Of a stretch of DNA of 10,118 nt, positions 6,253-10,118 are shown piece after piece. The position numbers and the translations under genes are program-made. Each line of letters starts with the position of its first letter. The first letter of the stretch is position 1. Source of the stretch: an uncultured Eubacteriales bacterium (GTDB lineage Bacteria; Bacillota_A; Clostridia; Oscillospirales; Acutalibacteraceae); assembly GCA_934454005.1 (NCBI GenBank), contig CAKSGI010000059.1, forward strand, positions 1 to 10,118, given 5' to 3'. Below the pieces are notes generated by a model. That model was given only the letters and a program-made list of their open reading frames with translations, did no database searches and was not told where the DNA came from.

Positions 6253-7272
6253 ATGAATAGAAAACATATACCAAAAAACACTAATCCAGCCAAATACCTT
6301 ACTACACGTCAACAAAAAAAATCTGTTAACTCCATAACAGATATCTATGATGGCTTGTTTTATACAATGGATTACACCGCAGACTATAAACTAGATAAAG
6401 TTTTAAATGAGGGAATATCTAATATAGAATATATGAAGAAATTCTTGCAATGTCAGCTGTTAAATAGTGATTTAGACATAAATGGTACTGTAGATGCTGG
6501 GTGTAGCGCTTTTTGTGTAAAAGACCCCACAGATCATATTATTTATGGTCGCAACTTCGATTACAAAATGGATATGACCGCTGTATTAATACGGACTAAT
6601 CCTAAAAATGGCTATAAATCCATCGGTATGGTGGATGCTGGTTGGATAGGATATAGAATAGGTAGTCTTAGCAACAAAGTCACAGATATTTCTACGTCTA
6701 CATTTTTTCCATATTTAGTTATGGATGGAATGAATGAAAAAGGGCTAGTTATAAGTACTCTTAAAGTTAGAGAAAAAGGAACAAGCATAAATACAGGAAA
6801 AACTAAGATAATAACACCAATAGCAATACGACTTGTACTTGATCGTGCTGCAAATGTATCAGAGGCAATAAAACTTTTAGAGAGTTATGATATGAATTCC
6901 TCTATGAAAGATGCAGATTTTCATTTTCTAATATCAGATGCCAGTGGAAGAACCGTTGTAATAGAATACTGCAATGATACTATGTCTATTCTTAATAATA
7001 CTTATGTTACAAATTTTTATCTTTTACCTGGAATGCAAGGTAAATGCCGTGGTATGGATCGTTATGAAATTATAAAATCCACACTTTCCTTTAAAAACAG
7101 TATTCTAACAAAATCGGAGGCTATGTCACTTCTTGAATTAATAAGTCAACCCGAAACAGAGGAAAGTACTAGCATGACTCAATGGTCTATAGTTTATGAT
7201 TTAAACGATCTAAATGCAACTGTTTCAATAAGAAGAAATTATAAAAAATTATTTTACTTCGAAATAAAGTAG
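6253..7272 (+). CDS. Choloylglycine hydrolase/penicillin acylase-like Ntn amidase (linear amide C-N hydrolase)
   Basis: A 339-residue enzyme of the family that holds bile salt hydrolases, penicillin V acylases and fungal acyl-CoA:6-APA acyltransferase; it cleaves linear C-N amide bonds. The predicted nucleophile is Cys84, which follows Gly83 in VDAGCSAF. Arg100 and Asp103 in GRNFDY lie exactly +16 and +19 from it, as Arg18 and Asp21 do from Cys2 in bile salt hydrolases. Asn161 (DGMNEKGL), Asn254 (YVTNFY) and Arg270 (GMDRYE) fit the remaining catalytic positions. The first 83 residues would therefore be an autocatalytically removed propeptide; they are hydrophilic with no signal peptide, suggesting a cytosolic enzyme. 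ATG 6253 has GGGGGA 9 nt upstream. It shares a palindromic operator-like word with the downstream ABC-M1 unit. The substrate is unknown: bile salts, beta-lactam side chains, acyl-homoserine lactones and acylated peptides are all possible. Confidence 0.87.
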   Translation: MNRKHIPKNTNPAKYLTTRQQKKSVNSITDIYDGLFYTMDYTADYKLDKVLNEGISNIEYMKKFLQCQLLNSDLDINGTVDAGCSAFCVKDPTDHIIYGRNFDYKMDMTAVLIRTNPKNGYKSIGMVDAGWIGYRIGSLSNKVTDISTSTFFPYLVMDGMNEKGLVISTLKVREKGTSINTGKTKIITPIAIRLVLDRAANVSEAIKLLESYDMNSSMKDADFHFLISDASGRTVVIEYCNDTMSILNNTYVTNFYLLPGMQGKCRGMDRYEIIKSTLSFKNSILTKSEAMSLLELISQPETEESTSMTQWSIVYDLNDLNATVSIRRNYKKLFYFEIK

Positions 7273-7355
7273 ATAACTACTATCCTATTTTTAATTAAAG
7301 CTAGTCTCAGCGTTTTAGTAAAAAAATGTCTATAAAGCTATATAAAAATATTTAT

Positions 7356-7384
7356 TTGTATTCTTTTTGTACAAATGTTATAAT
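7356..7384 (+). promoter_or_regulatory. Extended -10 promoter of the ABC-M1 unit
   Basis: TTGTAT at 7356-7361 (-35, 4 of 6), a 17-bp spacer, and a perfect TATAAT at 7379-7384 preceded by TGT (extended -10). The palindrome TTTGTACAAA lies inside the spacer, a position where a bound repressor would block RNA polymerase. Confidence 0.62.
7366..7375. promoter_or_regulatory. Palindrome TTTGTACAAA in the ABC-M1 promoter, candidate operator (copy 2)
   Basis: A perfect 10-bp palindrome between the -35 and -10 boxes, identical to 6162-6171. GntR- and BlaI-type repressors use short GT/AC or TACA/TGTA palindromes, but no regulator gene is present in the window, so the family cannot be assigned. Confidence 0.5.
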
Positions 7385-7412
7385 AAAGCAAAGAGTATGA
7401 GGAGTGTATAAT

Positions 7413-8291
7413 ATGCATATAAATATTAAAAATGTAGACATGGAATATCAAAAAGGGAAAAAAGTCCTAAATAATATTAACTTAGAAATGCACAGTCCTA
7501 ACTTTATAGGCCTTTTAGGCCCTAATGGTGCAGGTAAAAGCACTTTTATGAAATTATTAATTTCAAAAATAATTCCAACATCCGGAGAAATAAAAATTGA
7601 TAATCAGACATTAAAAAAATGTGAAAATGATTTAAAAAAACGTTTGGGCTATCTACCCCAAAGCTTCGGATTATATGACGAATTGACAGTCTACGAATTT
7701 TTAGATTATATGTGTGCACTTAAAGAAATCAAAAATAACTCTAAAAAAATTATCACCCAAGCTATTGAACAAACAAACTTACAAGAAAAAATAAACTTTA
7801 AAATAAAAAATCTTTCAGGAGGACAAAAGCAACGTGTAGGTATAGCTCAAGTTCTTTTAGGAGAACCTGAACTTGTTATTTTAGACGAACCCACAGTTGG
7901 ATTAGACCCTGAAGAAAGAATTAAATTTAGAAATACATTTTTGCAAATTGCAAGCAATAAAATAGTATTATTATCAACCCACATTATAGATGATATTCAG
8001 GCCACATGTAATAGAATTATAATTATAAACGGTGGCAAAATTTTATTTGATGGAACCTCACCTGAATTAATAAAAATGGTTAATGGACATGTTGGTTGTA
8101 TAGAAGAGAAAAACAATGAAGATCTAGGTAAAAGAATAGGAAACAAATATAAAGTTACCTCTAAATTATTTACTGGTAAAGGGATATCCTGCAGGATTAT
8201 TGGCAAACAAATTGAAAACTCTATTCCTTTAATAGAGCCCACTTTAGAAGACGCCTACACATATGTAATATATAATGGAGGTGTTGACTAA
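7413..8291 (+). CDS. ABC transporter ATP-binding protein (ABC-2/bacitracin-export type)
   Basis: A 292-residue cytoplasmic ATPase with a complete motif set: Walker A GPNGAGKST (36-44), Q-loop Gln83 (YLPQSFG), signature LSGGQ (134-138), Walker B LVILDE (154-159), D-loop GLD and H-loop His190. A C-terminal extension of about 70 residues follows the ATPase core. It lacks a permease domain, so it must pair with the adjacent permease-peptidase protein, whose ATG overlaps its TAA by one base (TAATG), a sign of translational coupling. ATG 7413 is chosen, with GAGGAG 8 nt upstream; the GTG at 7404 overlaps that site. The sequence type is that of exporters for peptides, antibiotics or other hydrophobic compounds; the substrate is not predictable. 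Confidence 0.95.
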   Translation: MHINIKNVDMEYQKGKKVLNNINLEMHSPNFIGLLGPNGAGKSTFMKLLISKIIPTSGEIKIDNQTLKKCENDLKKRLGYLPQSFGLYDELTVYEFLDYMCALKEIKNNSKKIITQAIEQTNLQEKINFKIKNLSGGQKQRVGIAQVLLGEPELVILDEPTVGLDPEERIKFRNTFLQIASNKIVLLSTHIIDDIQATCNRIIIINGGKILFDGTSPELIKMVNGHVGCIEEKNNEDLGKRIGNKYKVTSKLFTGKGISCRIIGKQIENSIPLIEPTLEDAYTYVIYNGGVD

Positions 8292-10118
8292 TGGGCCATA
8301 GTTTTATTACTTATGAAATAAAGCGAATTTTCAAATCTCGATTTACTCAAGTAATAATTCTAATCTCAGCAATATTTCCGATTTTGGGAATACTTATTTC
8401 TAAATACATAGATTCCAATATTAGTGGCGTGATTTTAGGTATTAATAGTTCAACTATTTTGTCTGAAACCATACTTTACCCAACAAAAACAGGAGCCATA
8501 TTGTCATCTATTGTATTTACTGCACTTACAGTTTTTGAATTTGACAAAATGTTTAAATATAGAACCAATCAAATTATTGAACCAATATCCAATCCTATAA
8601 AAATAAATCTAGCAAAAGTCATAGGTTTAATCTGCGCAGGATTAGTTTCTGTCATTATTTCAATGATAATTATGGTCCCACATTATATTTACAATATTGG
8701 TACTTTAGAGAGTTTTAATTATTATATTCTTAGTTATATAATAATAATTTGGGGGACAATTATTTTTTCGGTAATGATGTCTGCTGGATTTTATTTAATA
8801 TTTAGGCACAATAATATAACATATATTGTTATGTTTTTTGCAATTATATTTAGTTGTATCGCGGGTTTCATCAATTATCAGTATATGTGGGCTCAAACAG
8901 GAGCTGGTGGCTTTTCTGAATATTTCGGAGACGGTAACACTGTTTTAGGAATGCTATGGAATAGACTATTTGGATTTTTGGTATCTTTAGGGATACTTTT
9001 AGCAGGACTTTTATGTAATAGATGTTATGAAAAAGGAATATTTAAATCTTTTTTTAAAAATTGTCAAAAGTACAAGTTTATGCCAATTTGCTTTGCATTA
9101 TCTTTATGTAGCTCAGTCTTCGTTTTTAACAATGAACCGATATTTAAAAATATCTCACTTGGCGATATGGTAACTATCCTTCCTAACCACACCGATTTGA
9201 ATATAAATAACAATATTATAAGTACCTCAGATATACTTGTTAATTTAAACATTGATAAAAACAAAAAATACGCAAGTGGTGTATATACTCAAAAGTTGCA
9301 AAATATTACTGATATTCCACAAACTTTATACCTTGAAATAGCAAATGGATACCTTATTGATGAAATTAAACTAAACAATGAAAATATAAATTTAACATCA
9401 GTTTCGCCGCAAATCTTAGTACAAGCAAAATATAAAAATCTCTTTCAATTGACTATCCCCGAAAATAGTAATACAACAATAAGCATTTGTTATTCTGGAA
9501 CACCTAAATTTATAAGCTTAGATAAAAATTTTTCTAAAGGAATTAATAAAGATTACATAGATTTAAATCGCACTTCTATTGCACCTTCTCTTTTTAATAA
9601 TCAAAAAAATAAGTCTATTAAAGGGACAGTAAAAGTTAATTCTGATCTTACAGTTATAACTCAGGGAGAAAAAAATTACAAATTGGATGAGGATAATGGA
9701 ATAGCAACCTGGAGTTTTTCATGTGATTCACCAACAGATATGTCTTTAATAGCTGGAAGGTATGAAGTATTTGAAAGAAATGTAAACTGCACTAACATTG
9801 AATTTTTTTATCCTACTTCTGCATCTGAAGAACTAAAAGATAGAGGAACAGATATTTTAGATATATTTTCATACTTTTCTCAAAAATTTGGGTCACTCAA
9901 TCAGGATGCATTTAAAACAGTTATAACATCTGGAACACATGGTAATACTGGACATGCCGATGGTAACATTTCATATGTTTCCGAAGACTGTTTAACAAAA
10001 AGAATTAATAGTGATTCGCAAGCATCTCAATCTGATAATTTCGCCTTATTGACACATGAAATTGCTCATGAATGGTGGGGAATTGGAATAAATGTATCTA
10101 ATGGAGATAGCAATAATG
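8291..10118 (+). CDS. ABC-2-type permease fused to an M1-family metallopeptidase (partial, 3' end outside window)
   Basis: The frame is open from ATG 8291 to the window end (609 codons seen), with GGAGGTG 7 nt upstream. Residues 1-280 form a permease: hydrophobic segments at about 20-38, 67-82, 108-132, 143-170, 175-195, 225-243 and 263-279. Positive charges fall on alternate loops, which puts the N-terminus inside and everything after 280 outside. The outer part has a beta-rich region (about 300-500) and then an M1 catalytic domain with HEIAHEWW (589-596), the HExxH zinc motif. The third zinc ligand, due near 612, is beyond the edge. At the GAMEN exopeptidase position the protein reads HADGN (555-559), so the Glu that holds a substrate N-terminus is absent. 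It pairs with the ATPase just upstream. Annotated permease/M1 fusions exist, but their role is poorly known. Confidence 0.88.
   Translation, partial: MGHSFITYEIKRIFKSRFTQVIILISAIFPILGILISKYIDSNISGVILGINSSTILSETILYPTKTGAILSSIVFTALTVFEFDKMFKYRTNQIIEPISNPIKINLAKVIGLICAGLVSVIISMIIMVPHYIYNIGTLESFNYYILSYIIIIWGTIIFSVMMSAGFYLIFRHNNITYIVMFFAIIFSCIAGFINYQYMWAQTGAGGFSEYFGDGNTVLGMLWNRLFGFLVSLGILLAGLLCNRCYEKGIFKSFFKNCQKYKFMPICFALSLCSSVFVFNNEPIFKNISLGDMVTILPNHTDLNINNNIISTSDILVNLNIDKNKKYASGVYTQKLQNITDIPQTLYLEIANGYLIDEIKLNNENINLTSVSPQILVQAKYKNLFQLTIPENSNTTISICYSGTPKFISLDKNFSKGINKDYIDLNRTSIAPSLFNNQKNKSIKGTVKVNSDLTVITQGEKNYKLDEDNGIATWSFSCDSPTDMSLIAGRYEVFERNVNCTNIEFFYPTSASEELKDRGTDILDIFSYFSQKFGSLNQDAFKTVITSGTHGNTGHADGNISYVSEDCLTKRINSDSQASQSDNFALLTHEIAHEWWGIGINVSNGDSNN

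Overview
The window is low-GC DNA with strong purine-rich ribosome binding sites, some TTG/GTG starts and a yabP-yabQ sporulation pair. It most likely comes from an endospore-forming, Clostridium-like Firmicute. No phage, IS, CRISPR, rRNA or tRNA signal was seen.

Layout. (1) 1-382, minus: the 5' part of a MacB/LolD-type ABC ATPase, cut by the window edge. (2) 540-2066, plus: a divergent phosphohexomutase of the PMM/PGM superfamily, transcribed away from the ABC gene with a good promoter at 466-494. (3) 2084-3763, minus: a long-form 2-isopropylmalate synthase (leuA), convergent with the mutase and only 17 bp from it. (4) 3930-4911, plus: a stand-alone GlmU-type left-handed beta-helix acetyltransferase, then the S4-domain ribosome-quality-control protein RqcP. 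A perfect inverted repeat lies between the divergent leuA and acetyltransferase genes. (5) 4912-5294: no large gene. It holds a terminator hairpin oriented for the minus strand and a possible 45-residue membrane ORF. (6) 5295-6052, minus: yabP-yabQ, spore-cortex-related genes, here convergent with rqcP instead of downstream of it on the same strand. (7) 6253-7272, plus: an Ntn-type choloylglycine hydrolase/penicillin acylase-like amidase with all expected catalytic residues and an 83-residue propeptide. (8) 7413 to the window end, plus: an ABC ATPase overlapping by one base a large gene that fuses an ABC-2-type permease to an extracytoplasmic M1 (HExxHxWW) metallopeptidase domain, truncated by the window edge.

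How they fit together. Most of the window is housekeeping (leucine synthesis, sugar phosphate metabolism, ribosome rescue, sporulation). The most unusual part is 6150-10118, where an amide hydrolase precedes a transporter whose permease carries its own metalloprotease. The same 10-bp perfect palindrome, TTTGTACAAA, lies upstream of both transcription units, and in the ABC promoter it sits between the -35 and -10 boxes. This suggests shared repression and possibly a joint role in modifying and exporting or resisting a peptide-like or acylated compound. The shared role is inference; the domain calls are not.
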